Shown: positions 28,518-38,059, counted from the stretch's first letter. The stretch: DNA of 64,000 nucleotides from Devosia sp. YR412 (GCF_900110945.1 NZ_FOFL01000002.1:186001-250000); one strand, 5' to 3'. Notes: a model not told the origin generated them from the sequence alone. Numbers and translations are program-made.

Positions 28518-29420
28518 TCATACCGGGAAAACCGGTTTGCGCCCGCCGACCCAGCGATTGAACCGCGCCAGAGCCAGCCCGAAACCGATCAGCAGCAGCC
28601 CGCCACCGAGGATCGACAGCGGCTGCGCGCCCAGCGCCATGAACCATTGCGTGAAGAAGTGGATCGCCCCGAACACAGCGACGGTATTGACCACCCAGCG
28701 CCGGTTGGCGAAGACTGCCCAGACGCCGAAGGCCAGCAGCGCCAGCGCCCAGGTCACCGAGAAATAGGCGCCCGGCCAGCCCAGCATCTCGTCGCCAAAC
28801 ACCGAACCGATAAAGAAGGCGGCATTGACCAGCAGGATCGCCGTGCGCATGGCGATGATGGCAAGCCGTTCATAAGCCGCCGGCAGGCGCAGCGACACGG
28901 GATAGAGCACCAGGGTCAGCAGCGACAATGCGCCGATCGCCGCCGCGAGATAATGCGTCGGCGTCCACAGATCGACATCCACCGTAATCGCCGCGGCAAA
29001 CGCCATCACCGAGAGCGACACAAGCAGCCCCGAAAGGGCGGCCACGGCGGCAATGCCCAGCCCAAGCGTCAGCGCAATCCGCACCCAGAGTTCCTCGCCG
29101 AACAGCGCGAACAATCCGCCGCCCAGCGCCAGCGCACCGATCACCATGACGATCTGCGCGAACACCGACCATTGCGCGACCTGCGCCATGCGCATGCCGA
29201 AACCAAGCACAAACAGCGCCGCGCCCAGCGTGACGACCGTCTCGAGCGCCGGCACCATCACGCCGACACCAACTGCTACCGCCGCCGCGCCCAGTCCGAG
29301 CAGCACATTGATCGCCAATTGCCCGGTGTCGGCCGCCGCATAGCTCTTCAGCCGCTCGGCCTCTGCCGCCGTCAACTTGCCCTCGGCAACCAGAGCATCG
29401 AGGTCAAGGGTGATCTTCAT
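28518..29420 (-). CDS. Multi-pass membrane protein, DUF2157-like
   Basis: A 300-residue protein with a short polar N-terminus (LDALVAEGKLTAAEAERLKSYA, residues 6-27) of the kind that begins DUF2157/DUF4401 proteins, then about nine to ten hydrophobic segments to the C-terminus. No function is known for the family. The ATG at 29420 is fixed by GGAG eight bases upstream; the longer frame to 29519 has no support. It is divergent from the OYE-type gene with a 130-bp gap. Confidence 0.8.
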   Translation of the reverse strand: MKITLDLDALVAEGKLTAAEAERLKSYAAADTGQLAINVLLGLGAAAVAVGVGVMVPALETVVTLGAALFVLGFGMRMAQVAQWSVFAQIVMVIGALALGGGLFALFGEELWVRIALTLGLGIAAVAALSGLLVSLSVMAFAAAITVDVDLWTPTHYLAAAIGALSLLTLVLYPVSLRLPAAYERLAIIAMRTAILLVNAAFFIGSVFGDEMLGWPGAYFSVTWALALLAFGVWAVFANRRWVVNTVAVFGAIHFFTQWFMALGAQPLSILGGGLLLIGFGLALARFNRWVGGRKPVFPV

Positions 29421-29550
29421 GCCGCATTCTCCATCCCTGTTGGACCCTAGCATTGCATGCGCTGAGGGCAACACTGCGTCTTTCCATCGGCACTTGCCGA
29501 TGGAGCGTCGAAGGTCCATCTATGCGCCAGAAATCATGAAAGAGCCGTCC

Positions 29551-30675
29551 ATGTCCCAGCTGTTCTCCCCCATCACCCTGCGCGACCTGACCATCCGCAA
29601 TCGCACAGTCGTCGCGCCGATGTGCCAATATTCGGCGCAGGATGGCTTTGCCAATGACTGGCACTTTGCCCATCTCGGGCGCTTTGCCATCGGTGGTTTT
29701 GGCCTGGTGATTCTGGAGGCGACGGCTGTGGTGCCGGAAGGCCGCATCACCTATGCCGACCTCGGTCTGTGGAAGGACGAGCAGATCGCCCCCCTCACCC
29801 GCATCGTCGACTTCCTGCACAGCCAGGGCGCCAGTGCCGGCATCCAGCTGGCCCATGCCGGCCGCAAGGCGTCCACCCCCGTGCCGTGGCGCAAGGGTTT
29901 TGACGAGACCGAAGAAGAAAGGCAGGCGCTGCATTTCGAGAGCTGGACGCCGGTCGCCCCCAGCGCCGAAATCCATGCCGAGAATAAGAATTTCACCAAG
30001 CCCGAGGCACTTGACGAGGCCGGCATCCGCAATGTGATCGACAGCTTTGTCGCCGCAACCAAGCGTGCCGAGACCGCCGGTTTCGACACTGTGGAAATCC
30101 ACGCTGCCCACGGCTACCTGCTCGACCAGTTCCTCTCTCCGCTGGCCAACAAGCGCACCGACAATTATGGCGGCAGCCGCGAGAACCGCATGCGGCTGCT
30201 GCTCGAAGTTACCGAGGCCGTGCGCGCCGTCTGGCCCGCCCACAAGCCGCTGGTGGTCCGCCTCTCGGTCAGCGACTGGCATCCCGACGGCTGGCAGGTG
30301 GAGGACAGCATTGTCCTGACCAAGGCGCTCAAGGCGCTGGGCGTCGATGCCATCGACGCCTCGAGCGGCGGCTTTGAAGGCGCGCAGATGTCGGTTGGCG
30401 CCGACTATCAGGTGCCATTTGCCACCGCCATGCGCAACGAAGGCGGTCTGCCCTCCATGGCCGTTGGCCTGCTCGGTGACGTACAGCGCGCCGAAGCCAT
30501 CATCGCCAATGGCGAAGCCGATTTCATCGCCTTGGCCCGCGGTGCCATGGACAATCCCAACTGGCCGCTGCATGCGCGCCACGAACTGGGTGCCGAGGAC
30601 TATGACCTATGGCCGGACCAGACCAAGCGTGTGCGTGAACGCGACCGCTCGCTGGGCAAGCGCGCCTGGGCGTAA
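29551..30675 (+). CDS. NADH:flavin oxidoreductase, Old Yellow Enzyme family
   Basis: A 374-residue FMN enzyme of the YqjM/XenA branch. It has the FMN/active-site blocks PMCQYSAQDG near the N-terminus, QLAHAGRK, VEIHAAHGYLLDQFLSPLAN with the catalytic-pocket His-Xaa-Xaa-His, and DNYGGSRENRMRLLLE; ALARGAMDNPNWP closes the barrel. Such enzymes reduce activated alkenes. MSQLF is the likely start, with GAG at about eight bases; an ATG five codons earlier is the alternative. No neighbouring pathway suggests its substrate. Confidence 0.9.
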   Translation: MSQLFSPITLRDLTIRNRTVVAPMCQYSAQDGFANDWHFAHLGRFAIGGFGLVILEATAVVPEGRITYADLGLWKDEQIAPLTRIVDFLHSQGASAGIQLAHAGRKASTPVPWRKGFDETEEERQALHFESWTPVAPSAEIHAENKNFTKPEALDEAGIRNVIDSFVAATKRAETAGFDTVEIHAAHGYLLDQFLSPLANKRTDNYGGSRENRMRLLLEVTEAVRAVWPAHKPLVVRLSVSDWHPDGWQVEDSIVLTKALKALGVDAIDASSGGFEGAQMSVGADYQVPFATAMRNEGGLPSMAVGLLGDVQRAEAIIANGEADFIALARGAMDNPNWPLHARHELGAEDYDLWPDQTKRVRERDRSLGKRAWA

Positions 30676-30708
30676 ATATTCAGCAACAAACTTCCCCCAA
30701 ACCACCTT

Positions 30709-30731
30709 CGCGGCAACGCAAATTTGCCGCG
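30709..30731 (+). terminator. Possible terminator hairpin after the OYE gene
   Basis: CGCGGCAA and TTGCCGCG form a perfect 8-bp stem 33 bases after the stop. There is no T run, so it may instead only protect the transcript end. Confidence 0.35.
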
Positions 30732-30798
30732 ATTGACCGGCCACTCTTGTGCCGTCGCGACGTGATCACCAGATCAGCGATGGACAGGGAGAAGTTCG

Positions 30799-31236
30799 AT
30801 GGATACCAAGGCCGCAATTTTAGCCCTCATGAGCGTCTGGGGCGTTGGCATCTGCACCCTGCCCGCCAATGCCCAGGACGCCGCTGACACGCCAGAAGAC
30901 GTCAGCGATGACGTCGGCGATAGCGAAAATCCGCTGCTCAACAAGGTCTGGGTCCGCGCCGACTCCGACGAAAATCTCCCCGGTCCGATGCAGATCTTCT
31001 TGCAGGATGGCACGCTGGTGACCGACAGCTGCTGGGAAACCTATCGCCTGTCCAAATGGCAGCAGGTTTCCGACACCGCCATCAGCTGGGACGAAGACGG
31101 CATGACCATCAATGCCGATATTACCGAACTGACCGAAAGCGAGCTGGTGCTGAACCTCAAGCTGGGTAGCGAGGTTCAGGAGCAGCGCTATGTCACCGCA
31201 ACCGTGCCGTATCTCTGCCCAGATATGGTGAAGTAG
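30799..31236 (+). CDS. Secreted hypothetical protein
   Basis: A 145-residue protein with a signal peptide (about residues 1-26, ending ANAQD) and an acidic linker (ADTPEDVSDDVGDSENP) before a small beta-rich domain. Two cysteines (in TDSCWETYRL and PYLCPDM) could form a disulfide. The domain looks like a lipocalin-like or META-type beta fold (short strands MQIFLQDGTLVT, AISWDEDGMTI, ELVLNLKL), but I cannot assign a family. GAGAAGTTCG precedes the ATG. It converges on kup. Confidence 0.75.
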   Translation: MDTKAAILALMSVWGVGICTLPANAQDAADTPEDVSDDVGDSENPLLNKVWVRADSDENLPGPMQIFLQDGTLVTDSCWETYRLSKWQQVSDTAISWDEDGMTINADITELTESELVLNLKLGSEVQEQRYVTATVPYLCPDMVK

Positions 31237-31242
31237 CGCCCC

Positions 31243-33177
31243 CTACAGCACCACCTGCGTGCCAATCTCCACCACACGCCCCGTCGGAATGTGGAAATAC
31301 TCCGTGGCGTCGCTGGCATTCTTGGCGAGACGCGTGAAAAGCCGGTCCTGCCAGTAGCGCAGCGGGCTCCCCGATTTCGGCCCGGCCTTCAACGAGCGCC
31401 GCGACAGGAAGAACGACGTCGACATGATGTCGAACTTCCAGCCCAGCTTGCGCGCCAGTACCAGCGCCTTGGGGATATTGGGGCTTTCCATATAGCCGAA
31501 GGTCACCACCACGCGGCTGAACAGCTCGTTATAGGCGTCGATCGTTACCTTCTCATTGTCCGGCACGCGCGGTGAAACCGAGGTGCGGACTGTCAGGATA
31601 ACATTCTGCTCGTGCAGCACCTTGTAGTGCTTGAGACTATGCAGCAGCGCCGTCGGCGCGCCTTCGATATCGCTGGTGAGGAACACCGCCGTGCCGGGCA
31701 CCAGCGTCGGCTTTTTCTTGGCCAAATTGTCGACCAGGAACTGCAACGGCACCTCGTCGCGACGGGTCTTTTCCGCCAGCCGCTTCCGGCCCGCCATCCA
31801 GCTCCACATGATCACGGCCACGGCCAGCGCCACCACGGCCGGCACCCAGCCACCCTGGAACAGCTTGGACGCATTGGCGGCAAAGAAGCCGCCATCGATC
31901 ACCGCAAACACCACGCCGAAGGCCACCACCGCCGCCGGATGCCATTTCCAGTTGCGCCACATCACCACGACCAAAAGCGTCAGCGTCATGATCATGACGC
32001 CCGACACCGCAATGCCATAGGCATGCGACAGCGCGCTCGAGCTGCGGAACATCAGCACCAGGATCAGCACGCCGATCATCAGCATAGTGTTGATCTGCGG
32101 CATGTAGATCTGGCCGCTCTGGGTTTCCGACGTATGGGTCACCACCATGCGCGGCAGCATGTTGAGCGCGATGGCCTGCTGGGTCAGGCTATAGGTGCCC
32201 GAGATTACTGCCTGGCTGGCGATGATCGTCGCCATGGTGGCAAGACCCACGAAGGGCAGCAGCGCCCAGTCGGGCTGCATTTCGAAGAACGGGCTTTCGA
32301 CATTCTCCGGCCCGACCTGCAACACGAAGGCCGCCTGGCCGAAATAGTTGAGCAGCAGGCAGGGAAAGACCAGCGCAAACCAGACGATGACGATGGGCTT
32401 GCGGCCGAAATGGCCGAGGTCGACATAGAGCGCCTCCGCACCGGTCACCGCCAGGAAGATGGCACCGATGACGATGAAGGACAGGCCCAGGTGGGTTGCC
32501 AGGAATTCCAGACCCAGGAACGGGTTGAGCGCCAGCAACACGGCTGGATAGGCGATGATATGCACGAGGCCCGACAGGCCCAGCACCAGGAACCATAATC
32601 CCGTCACCGGCCCGAATACCACGGAGACCTTCGCGGTGCCGAAGCGCTGCACCGCAAACACGCCGATGATGATGACCAGGGTAATCGGAACAATCCAGCG
32701 TTCCATCCCCGGCGCAACCAGCTTGACGCCTTCCACGGCCGATAGCACCGACACGGCTGGCGTAATGATGGCGTCGCCAAAAAACATCGCCGCGCCCATC
32801 ACGCCGAGCACGGTGATCCAGATCGGCGGATTTGTGAAAGTCTTGCGCGCCAGAGCCATCAGCGACAGCGTGCCGCCTTCGCCATTATTGTCGGCGCGGG
32901 TGACGAAGAACACATATTTCAGCGACACGGTCAGGGTCAGCGCCCAGACGATCAGCGACAGCAGGCCGAGGATTTCACTGCTGGTGGTCGAGGCGCCCGG
33001 CCGGATATGCATGGCCTCGCGGAAGGCATAGATCGGGCTGGTGCCGATATCGCCAAACACCACGCCCAAGGCGCCCAGCATGAGCATGGGCAGGTGCTTG
33101 GAGGAATGGGAATGGCTGGAGTGGTCGGTCACATCGACACCGGCAGGTTTGTCACCGGTCGCATTCTTCTGCGTCAT
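31243..33177 (-). CDS. kup: Kup-family potassium uptake transporter
   Basis: A 644-residue KUP/HAK/KT permease that takes up potassium with protons. The conserved GVVFGDIGTSPIYAFREA near residue 35-55 marks the family; about twelve hydrophobic segments follow and a 200-residue soluble C-terminal domain ends in FHIPTGRVVEIGTQVVL. The N-terminus is His- and Ser-rich (SSHSHSSKH), which is unusual but has no known meaning. Length is that of the proteobacterial group. Transcribed alone. Confidence 0.95.
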   Translation of the reverse strand: MTQKNATGDKPAGVDVTDHSSHSHSSKHLPMLMLGALGVVFGDIGTSPIYAFREAMHIRPGASTTSSEILGLLSLIVWALTLTVSLKYVFFVTRADNNGEGGTLSLMALARKTFTNPPIWITVLGVMGAAMFFGDAIITPAVSVLSAVEGVKLVAPGMERWIVPITLVIIIGVFAVQRFGTAKVSVVFGPVTGLWFLVLGLSGLVHIIAYPAVLLALNPFLGLEFLATHLGLSFIVIGAIFLAVTGAEALYVDLGHFGRKPIVIVWFALVFPCLLLNYFGQAAFVLQVGPENVESPFFEMQPDWALLPFVGLATMATIIASQAVISGTYSLTQQAIALNMLPRMVVTHTSETQSGQIYMPQINTMLMIGVLILVLMFRSSSALSHAYGIAVSGVMIMTLTLLVVVMWRNWKWHPAAVVAFGVVFAVIDGGFFAANASKLFQGGWVPAVVALAVAVIMWSWMAGRKRLAEKTRRDEVPLQFLVDNLAKKKPTLVPGTAVFLTSDIEGAPTALLHSLKHYKVLHEQNVILTVRTSVSPRVPDNEKVTIDAYNELFSRVVVTFGYMESPNIPKALVLARKLGWKFDIMSTSFFLSRRSLKAGPKSGSPLRYWQDRLFTRLAKNASDATEYFHIPTGRVVEIGTQVVL

Positions 33178-33259
33178 GAAGCTGTTGCTCTTTTGGTCGA
33201 AGGCGCGCCGCTATACACCCGCCTATCGTCACACACAACTTCGAAACGTCCCAGAGGGC

Positions 33260-33318
33260 AAATCGCTCCTGTGGAGCGATTTGAGTTGAGAAGGCCATGA
33301 GGGCTATGCCCGAATGGC
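33260..33318 (+). repeat. Composite repeat, copy 1
   Basis: An inverted repeat AAATCGCTCC/GGAGCGATTT (33260-33282) is followed after ten bases by a hairpin unit (33293-33318) with outer stem GCCAT/ATGGC, inner stem GGGC/GCCC, loop TAT, and GA facing GA between the stems. Copies lie at 61884-61943 and at the right window edge. Confidence 0.75.
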
Positions 33319-33340
33319 TGCGCCACAATGGCTCAAAGCA

Positions 33341-33372
33341 ACAGGGGCTGCTCCTTGCGGAACAGCCCCTGC
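33341..33372 (-). terminator. Hairpin after the FMN reductase gene
   Basis: CAGGGGCTG and CAGCCCCTG pair around a 12-base loop, 35 bases past the stop on the minus strand. The T content after it is low (TTGCTTTG), so termination strength is uncertain. Confidence 0.55.
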
Positions 33373-33406
33373 TGGTAAACGAAGATTTTGGAGGTCTTCG
33401 AATGGC

Positions 33407-34021
33407 TTATTCGGCAGCCTGGGCGGTCGCAGCATCTTCAGCGCGCGCAGCCTTGGCAGCAGCCGACCACCAGATGAGCTGGTCAAGGCTGTCCTTGGCG
33501 GAGTTGCCGATCGAAGCTTCCAGGTCGTTGAGCGACTTGGTGCCACCGAAACCGGGGTGCACGGCAGCGAAATCGGCGCCACCGATGTGAACGGCCGAAC
33601 GGGTCGCAACCATCTGCAGCTCGATACCGATCGTGCGCAGGTGCTCGACGGCACGAGCGCCACCAACAGTGCCGTAGCCGACGGCGGTGAAGGCCTTCTT
33701 GTTCCAGTTCACATAGGCCTGGTCGAGAGCGTTCTTGAGGGCGCCAGTGATCGAGCGGTTGTATTCGGCGGTCACGAAGATGTAGCCATCGAATTCGCTG
33801 ATCTTGTTCTGCCACTTGACGGCATTGGCGTTAGCCGAAGGCATCCAGGCATTGGACGCCATTTCGTCAAAGAACGGCAGGTCGAAATCGCGCAGGTCGA
33901 CGATCTCGGCGTCGATCTCGGGACGCTCATTGGCCTTGGCCAGGATCCACTGGGCCGGGATATCGCCGAAACGGGTCGGACGGGTGGACGAGATGATGAT
34001 GGCGATCTTGAGTTTGGACAT
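33407..34021 (-). CDS. NADPH-dependent FMN reductase
   Basis: A 204-residue flavodoxin-like reductase. The FMN-phosphate loop follows the first strand (IAIIISSTRPTRFGDIPAQW), VTAEYNRSITGALKNALDQ is the family signature near residue 85, and a GYGTVGGARAVEHLR block follows. Such enzymes reduce FMN, quinones or azo compounds. The ATG at 34021 has AAGGAG nine bases upstream. The C-terminus ends in an Ala-rich tail (AARAEDAATAQAAE). It is divergent from a small secreted protein gene. Confidence 0.92.
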   Translation of the reverse strand: MSKLKIAIIISSTRPTRFGDIPAQWILAKANERPEIDAEIVDLRDFDLPFFDEMASNAWMPSANANAVKWQNKISEFDGYIFVTAEYNRSITGALKNALDQAYVNWNKKAFTAVGYGTVGGARAVEHLRTIGIELQMVATRSAVHIGGADFAAVHPGFGGTKSLNDLEASIGNSAKDSLDQLIWWSAAAKAARAEDAATAQAAE

Positions 34022-34374
34022 GGGCTGCACTCCTTGGTAACAAATCGTAACTGAGGCGATATATGTGCCTATCGACGATTGCCACAAGGAGGCACTTTGT
34101 TGTGGTGCGGGGACAGCAATGACCCTAGGGCACAAAAAGGTAAGTATTGGCTGCGCCTAATAATTTTGAGAAATTATACGGCGCGGGCGGCACCTTGGAA
34201 CAGCATGGGCTCTCCACCGGAACGCATTGTTCGATTCCAGCGATCAGTTCCGAAATTAACGACATCCAGCGATCTTGCACGGCCAGCGCTGCAACCGCCA
34301 AGTCTCCAGTTGCTTAACCCACTGGCGTTGTTGCATTTGGCGCTACGGAATACTCCGTAGACTCAGAGGAATGC
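34022..34374. promoter_or_regulatory. Divergent promoter region with AT-rich palindrome
   Basis: The 353-bp spacer has no credible coding frame. It contains a perfect inverted repeat ATAATTT-TGAG-AAATTAT at 34160-34177 that stands out from the GC-rich surroundings, and a CCACAA-N12-TTGTGG repeat at 34082-34105 about 60 bases before the FMN reductase start. Either could be an operator; the regulator is unknown. Confidence 0.45.
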
Positions 34375-34710
34375 ATGCGCATCCAATCCATCGCCGCCAT
34401 CACGCTTGCCGCCGCCGTCTTTGCATTGACCAACAGCGCAGCCATGGCGCTGGACCGCAAGGTACAGATCAACAACCAGACGTCCTATACGATCGTCGAG
34501 TTCTACGCGTCCAATACGGGCACGGCCGATTGGCAGGAAGACATCCTGGGCAGCGAAGTCCTGCCCTCCGGCAGCAGCGCAATGGTCAACATCGATGACG
34601 GTTCGGGCTACTGCAAGTTTGATTTCCTCGCAGTCTTCGAAGACGGCGACTCGGTGGTCTCGGCTGACAACAATGTCTGCGAACTGGCCACGTTCAACTT
34701 CACCGACTAA
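34375..34710 (+). CDS. Small secreted hypothetical protein
   Basis: A 111-residue protein with a clear signal peptide (residues 1 to about 26, cut after AMA). The mature part, about 85 residues, is beta-rich with a C-X-C pattern across two single cysteines (GYCKF and NNVCEL) and the repeated Asp-rich turns IDDGSG and FEDGDS. I do not recognise a named family. AGAGGA precedes the ATG by five bases. It carries its own terminator at 34733. Confidence 0.8.
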   Translation: MRIQSIAAITLAAAVFALTNSAAMALDRKVQINNQTSYTIVEFYASNTGTADWQEDILGSEVLPSGSSAMVNIDDGSGYCKFDFLAVFEDGDSVVSADNNVCELATFNFTD

Positions 34711-34732
34711 GTGCCGGCAATCATTGCATGTG

Positions 34733-34760
34733 GGGCGTCGGCTTTGGCCGGCGCCCTTTT
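34733..34760 (+). terminator. Rho-independent terminator
   Basis: GGGCGTCGGC and GCCGGCGCCC pair (one G-T pair) around TTTG, followed by TTTT. It starts 23 bases after the small secreted protein and 33 bases before the end of the convergent pdxJ. Confidence 0.8.
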
Positions 34761-34765
34761 CGTTT

Positions 34766-35509
34766 TCAGCTGCCCAGTACGGCCCGGTATTGTCGCACCG
34801 CTTCGGCAAAGCCGATCAGCAACGCGTCGGCAGTAATACCATGACCGATGGAAACTTCATCGACATGCGGCACGGCAGACTGGAAGGCCGGCAGGTTGGC
34901 CAGCGTCAGGTCATGCCCGGCATTGACGCCCATGCCCGCTGCATGCGCTGCCTGAGCGGTATGGGCCAGCGCTGCCAGCTCGCGCACGGCACGGTCGGCA
35001 TCATCGTAGCAGCCACCATAGGGGCCGGTGTAAAGCTCGATCCGGTCGGCGCCCGTCGCCTTGGCGGCAGCCACGCCCTCGACGCCGGCATCGGGATCGC
35101 AGAACAGCGAAATCCGCCGGTTCGGTGCCTTGAGCCGCTGCACCACATCGGTCAGGAAATTGCCCTTGCCGAGAAAATCCCAGCCATGGTCGGACGTCGC
35201 CTGGGCAGGATCATCCGGCACCAGCGTCACCTGCTGCGGCTTGACCTCATCAACGAGGGCAAAAAAGTCCTCGCTCGGATAGCCTTCGATGTTGAATTCG
35301 GTTTCCGGATACTCATCCCGCAATAGCGCCGCCAGATCGAACACATCCGTACGGCGGATATGCCGCTCATCGGGCCTCGGATGAATGGTCACGCCGCTGG
35401 CCCCGGCATCGAGCACCACGCGCGCCAGCCCGACAATGCTCGGCCAGGGCAGATTGCGCCGGTTGCGCAGCTGGGCGACGGCATTGAGATTGACGGAGAG
35501 CAGGGTCAT
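34766..35509 (-). CDS. pdxJ: Pyridoxine 5'-phosphate synthase
   Basis: A 247-residue TIM-barrel enzyme that joins 1-deoxyxylulose 5-phosphate with 3-amino-1-hydroxyacetone phosphate in vitamin B6 synthesis. [15 protein letters not shown] at the N-terminus, [12 protein letters not shown] (residues 40-51), and the C-terminal [13 protein letters not shown] and [16 protein letters not shown] blocks are diagnostic. Length is normal. It lies 92 bp downstream of ilvN on the same strand and might be read through from that operon. Confidence 0.97.
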   Translation of the reverse strand: MTLLSVNLNAVAQLRNRRNLPWPSIVGLARVVLDAGASGVTIHPRPDERHIRRTDVFDLAALLRDEYPETEFNIEGYPSEDFFALVDEVKPQQVTLVPDDPAQATSDHGWDFLGKGNFLTDVVQRLKAPNRRISLFCDPDAGVEGVAAAKATGADRIELYTGPYGGCYDDADRAVRELAALAHTAQAAHAAGMGVNAGHDLTLANLPAFQSAVPHVDEVSIGHGITADALLIGFAEAVRQYRAVLGS

Positions 35510-35601
35510 GGCAGGGACTCGCGAAACGATGTCCCTGCTCTATAGCAGACTGGGCGTGACGCCCAATCCTGTGTTGTGATGGCAGCGATCAGCGCTGCTG
35601 A

Positions 35602-36156
35602 TCACATGCCCTGCGGACCGCGCGAAATTGCCGCCAGCCCGGTCCGCACCACTTCCACCAGCCCGAGCGGCTGCATCAAAGCGATGAAGCTGTCGATCTT
35701 GTCGGGCTTGCCGGTGACTTCAAAGACGAAGCTTTCGACCGTCGCGTCGACGATATGCGCACGGAAAGCATCGGCCAGCCGCAGGGTTTCGGCCCGATGC
35801 TCGCCCGAACCGGCCACCTTGATCAGCGCCAGCTCGCGCTCGATGCTTGCGCCCTCGGCCGTCAGGTCATGCACCTTGTGCACCGGCACGAGGCGTTCGA
35901 GCTGCAGCTTGATCTGGATCAGCGTCTTGGGCGTCGCGATCACCACGACGGTGATGCGACTAAGTCGCCGCCCGTGTTCCGTCTCGCTGACGGTGAGGCT
36001 TTCGATATTATAGCCGCGCGCCGAGAACAGACCCACGACGCGAGCCAGAATGCCCGGCTCGTTGTCGACCAGCACTGACAGCGTGTGGCGCTCCTGCTCC
36101 TGGGTCTCCTTGGTGATGAAATAGGCCGAACCGGTCGGCTGCAGATGTGCGTTCAT
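35602..36156 (-). CDS. ilvN: Acetolactate synthase small (regulatory) subunit
   Basis: A 184-residue ACT-domain protein. The ACT domain covers about residues 22-100 (ERHTLSVLVDNEPGILARVVGLFSARGYNIESL) and the C-terminal domain activates the catalytic subunit and gives valine inhibition. It is the IlvH-type long form. GGAGGAACAAAG precedes the ATG. It lies 20 bp downstream of ilvB in the same operon and so is under the same attenuator. Confidence 0.96.
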   Translation of the reverse strand: MNAHLQPTGSAYFITKETQEQERHTLSVLVDNEPGILARVVGLFSARGYNIESLTVSETEHGRRLSRITVVVIATPKTLIQIKLQLERLVPVHKVHDLTAEGASIERELALIKVAGSGEHRAETLRLADAFRAHIVDATVESFVFEVTGKPDKIDSFIALMQPLGLVEVVRTGLAAISRGPQGM

Positions 36157-36176
36157 GTCTTTGTTCCTCCCCGTGC

Positions 36177-37946
36177 CTAAACCAGCTGGCGGCCTTTTTC
36201 GTCGATGATGTCGCCGATATTGGCCGTATCGGGCAGGATGATCTCGTTGTGCGGCTTGCCCGACGGGATCATCGGCAGGCAGTTTTCGTCCTTCTCGACA
36301 ATGACGTCGAACAGCACCGGGCCGTCATAGTCGAACATTTCGGCAATCGCCGCGTCGAGTTCGGCCGGGTTCTCGCAGCGGATGCCCTTGCCGCCATAGG
36401 CCTCGGCCAGCTTGACGAAATCGGGCAGCGATTCCGAATAGCTATGCGCATAGCGGCTGCCATGCAGCAGGTCTTGCCATTGCCGCACCATGCCCATGCG
36501 CTCATTGTTGAGGATGAAGATCTTGATCGGCAGGCGATACTGCACGGCTGTACTCATCTCCTGCATGGTCATCTGCACCGAGGCTTCGCCGGCGATGTCG
36601 ATCACCAGCGCATCGGGATGCGCCACCTGCACGCCGACGGCAGCCGGCAGGCCATAGCCCATGGTGCCAAGGCCACCCGAAGTCATCCAGTGGTTGGGCT
36701 GGTCGAAATGGAAATGCTGGGCGGCCCACATCTGGTGCTGGCCGACTTCGGTGGTGATGAACACCTCCTTGCCCTGCTTCTTGCTCATCTCGTAGAGCCG
36801 CTCGATGGCATATTGCGGCTTGATGACCGTGTCCGAGTTCTTGTAGCCGAGCGAATTGACCGCGCGCCACTTCTCGATCTGGTTCCACCACGGCGCAATC
36901 GCCTCAGTGCGCGGCTGGTTGGTCTTGCTGCGCCAAACGCGCACCATTTCCGACAACACGCGCTCGCAATCGCCGATGATCGGCACGTCGACCCGCACCA
37001 CCTTGTTGATCGACGACGGATCGATATCGACATGGATCTTGCGCGAATTGGGCGAGAAGGCGTCGATGCGGCCAGTGATGCGGTCATCGAAACGTGCGCC
37101 GATATTGATCATGACGTCGCAGTCATGCATCGCCCAATTGGCCTCGTAGGTGCCGTGCATGCCCAGCATGCCCATCCACTGCGGATTGCTGGCCGGGAAA
37201 GCGCCGAGACCCATCAGCGTCGACGTCACCGGGAAACCGGTCAGCTCGGCCAGCTCGCGCAAATGCTTGGAGGCTTCGGGCCCGGCATTGATCACGCCGC
37301 CACCGGTATAAAAGATCGGCCGCTCGGCCTTGAGCATCAGGTCCACGGCCGCTTCGATAGCGGCAGCATCACCATCCACCTGCGGACGATAGCTCTGATG
37401 ACGCAGCGTCTCGAGGTCGGGCTTATAATAGTCGCCCAGCGCGAACTGCACGTCCTTGGGAATATCGATCACCACCGGGCCCGGACGGCCGGTCGTGGCG
37501 ATGAGGAAGGCCTCATGCATGATGCGCGGCAGGTCTTCGACGCGCTTCACCAAGTAATTATACTTGGTGCAGCTACGGGTGATGCCGACAGTGTCACATT
37601 CCTGGAAGGCGTCCGAACCGATCAGCGTGGTCGGCACCTGGGCCGTGATGCAAACCATGGGAATGGAATCCATCAGCGCATCGGTGAGGCCGGTCACCGC
37701 ATTGGTCGCGCCGGGGCCGGAAGTCACGAGAACCACGCCGCATTTGCCGGTCGAACGCGCATAGCCCTCGGCCATATGCGTCGCGCCCTGCTCGTGCCGC
37801 ACCAGGATATGCTGCACCACATCCTGCTGGAACATGGCGTCATAGATCGGCAGGGCCGCGCCGCCCGGATAGCCGAAAATATGCTCGACCCCCTGATCGG
37901 TCAGCGCCTGGATCACCATTTCGGCGCCGGTCATTCTTTCGGCCAT
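36177..37946 (-). CDS. ilvB: Acetolactate synthase large (catalytic) subunit
   Basis: A 589-residue thiamine-diphosphate enzyme that makes acetolactate or acetohydroxybutyrate. The N-terminal GVEHIFGYPGGAALPIYDA has the catalytic Glu region (LVRHEQGATHMAEGYARSTG). The C-terminal TPP pocket is TSGGLGTMGYGLPAAVGVQ and VIDIAGEASVQM..., with Ala-Glu where many enzymes have Asp-Gly (GDGSF): the usual GDGS metal motif reads GEAS here, as in other acetohydroxyacid synthases. GGAAGGAA precedes the ATG. A leader peptide and terminator lie 57-164 bases upstream. Confidence 0.96.
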   Translation of the reverse strand: MAERMTGAEMVIQALTDQGVEHIFGYPGGAALPIYDAMFQQDVVQHILVRHEQGATHMAEGYARSTGKCGVVLVTSGPGATNAVTGLTDALMDSIPMVCITAQVPTTLIGSDAFQECDTVGITRSCTKYNYLVKRVEDLPRIMHEAFLIATTGRPGPVVIDIPKDVQFALGDYYKPDLETLRHQSYRPQVDGDAAAIEAAVDLMLKAERPIFYTGGGVINAGPEASKHLRELAELTGFPVTSTLMGLGAFPASNPQWMGMLGMHGTYEANWAMHDCDVMINIGARFDDRITGRIDAFSPNSRKIHVDIDPSSINKVVRVDVPIIGDCERVLSEMVRVWRSKTNQPRTEAIAPWWNQIEKWRAVNSLGYKNSDTVIKPQYAIERLYEMSKKQGKEVFITTEVGQHQMWAAQHFHFDQPNHWMTSGGLGTMGYGLPAAVGVQVAHPDALVIDIAGEASVQMTMQEMSTAVQYRLPIKIFILNNERMGMVRQWQDLLHGSRYAHSYSESLPDFVKLAEAYGGKGIRCENPAELDAAIAEMFDYDGPVLFDVIVEKDENCLPMIPSGKPHNEIILPDTANIGDIIDEKGRQLV

Positions 37947-38002
37947 CGTCTATTCCTTCCTCAGTCCAATCCAGCCCAGTCTCGTAGCGGCAAAAACCGG
38001 GC

Positions 38003-38027
38003 AATAAAAAAGGCCCCGTTCGGGACC
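38003..38027 (-). terminator. ilvB attenuator (intrinsic terminator)
   Basis: On the minus strand GGTCCC and GGGGCC pair (one G-T) around GAAC, followed by six T. It lies 32 bases after the leader peptide stop and before ilvB, where terminator formation would block the operon when leucine, isoleucine and valine tRNAs are charged. Confidence 0.85.
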
Positions 38028-38059
38028 TGTTCTCGGCGCACCAGCTATCGCGCGGGATA

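Noticed and set aside
34079..34360. 93-residue plus-strand frame in the divergent spacer
   Set aside because: No ribosome site, no signal or fold features, and it overlaps the presumed promoters.
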